6,362 nt of DNA, taken from positions 1 through 6,362 of the forward strand of contig CALGKL010000013.1 of NCBI GenBank assembly GCA_937930495.1. The letters are read 5' to 3'. Shown here in pieces: positions 6,217 through 6,362 of the stretch. A model generated the notes under the pieces. That model did not search any database and was not told the origin of the DNA. It was given only the letters and a program-made list of their open reading frames with translations. Source of the DNA: an uncultured Gloeocapsa sp. Lineage in GTDB: Bacteria > Cyanobacteriota > Cyanobacteriia > Cyanobacteriales > Gloeocapsaceae. Both the position numbers and the translations under genes were made by a program. The stretch's first letter is position 1; each line of letters starts with the position of its first letter.

Positions 6217-6362
6217 ATGAAAATAGCGATCGCACAACTCAACCCTACTATAGGTGATTTAGTAGGGAATGGAAAGAAAATTATCAGTCAATCCCAACAA
6301 GCTGCTGAAGCAGATTTACTGTTAACTCCTGAGTTATCTTTGTGTGGTTATCCCCCTAGAGA
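6217..6362 (+). CDS. nadE: Glutamine-dependent NAD+ synthetase, N-terminal part (3' partial)
   Basis: Only the first 48 codons and two further bases are in the window. The enzyme makes NAD+ from deamido-NAD+, ATP and glutamine, the last step of NAD synthesis in the cytoplasm. In the long form, an N-terminal nitrilase-like glutaminase domain releases ammonia for the C-terminal synthetase domain. The visible part starts MKIAIAQLNPTIGDL and continues to TPELSLCGYPPR. Both are hallmarks of the glutaminase domain, with Glu39 the expected catalytic glutamate of the Glu-Lys-Cys triad; the other two residues and the synthetase domain lie outside the window. ATG 6217 is chosen because family homology starts there. 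No clear Shine-Dalgarno is seen; the leader is very A/T-rich. The gene is divergent from ssb across 94 bp. Other nitrilase-fold amidases share parts of the motif, but the combination GDL...TPELSLCGYPPR points to NadE. Confidence 0.9.
   Translation, partial: MKIAIAQLNPTIGDLVGNGKKIISQSQQAAEADLLLTPELSLCGYPPR
6226..6233. repeat. HIP1 octamer GCGATCGC
   Basis: In codons 4-6 of nadE, read as Ala-Ile-Ala. Confidence 0.95.

Overview
The window looks like a low-GC cyanobacterial chromosome. Five copies of the octamer GCGATCGC (HIP1, the highly iterated palindrome typical of many cyanobacteria) occur in 6.4 kb, where chance predicts about 0.1. The SSB variant and the LexA-type operator found here are also of cyanobacterial type. 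I cannot name the species. There are no rRNA or tRNA genes, CRISPR arrays, insertion sequences or phage genes. No gene-free stretch exceeds 94 bp.

Layout, left to right. (1) Bases 1-3189, plus strand: a very large membrane-anchored protein, cut at its 5' end by the window. It has about four N-terminal hydrophobic segments, an alpha/beta-hydrolase-like region with a plausible Ser-Asp-His triad, and a C-terminal region with a His...Asn-Cys pattern suggesting a second, papain-like/LRAT-like domain. (2) Bases 3191-4303, plus: a shortened beta-ketoacyl-ACP synthase with an intact Cys-His-His triad, starting one base after the previous stop. (3) Bases 4294-5661, plus: a secreted collagen-like, Gly-Asn-rich protein whose start overlaps the synthase gene by 10 bp. 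(4) Bases 5658-6122, minus: a single-stranded DNA-binding protein (ssb) whose stop codon shares a TTAA with the stop of gene 3. (5) Bases 6123-6216: a 94-bp divergent regulatory region holding a perfect match to the cyanobacterial LexA (SOS) box upstream of ssb. (6) Bases 6217 to the end, plus: the N-terminal 48 codons of glutamine-dependent NAD+ synthetase (nadE), cut by the window edge.

The three plus-strand genes are spaced like one translationally coupled operon. It joins a predicted membrane hydrolase, an acyl-condensing enzyme and an exported fibrous protein. That suggests a cell-envelope or extracellular-matrix role with an acyl-chain component, but this is inference from context; no pathway can be proved from the sequence. 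ssb and nadE are housekeeping genes on the other side of a convergent junction. The points most worth following are the two possible active sites in the giant protein, the operon's odd composition, and the LexA box at ssb.
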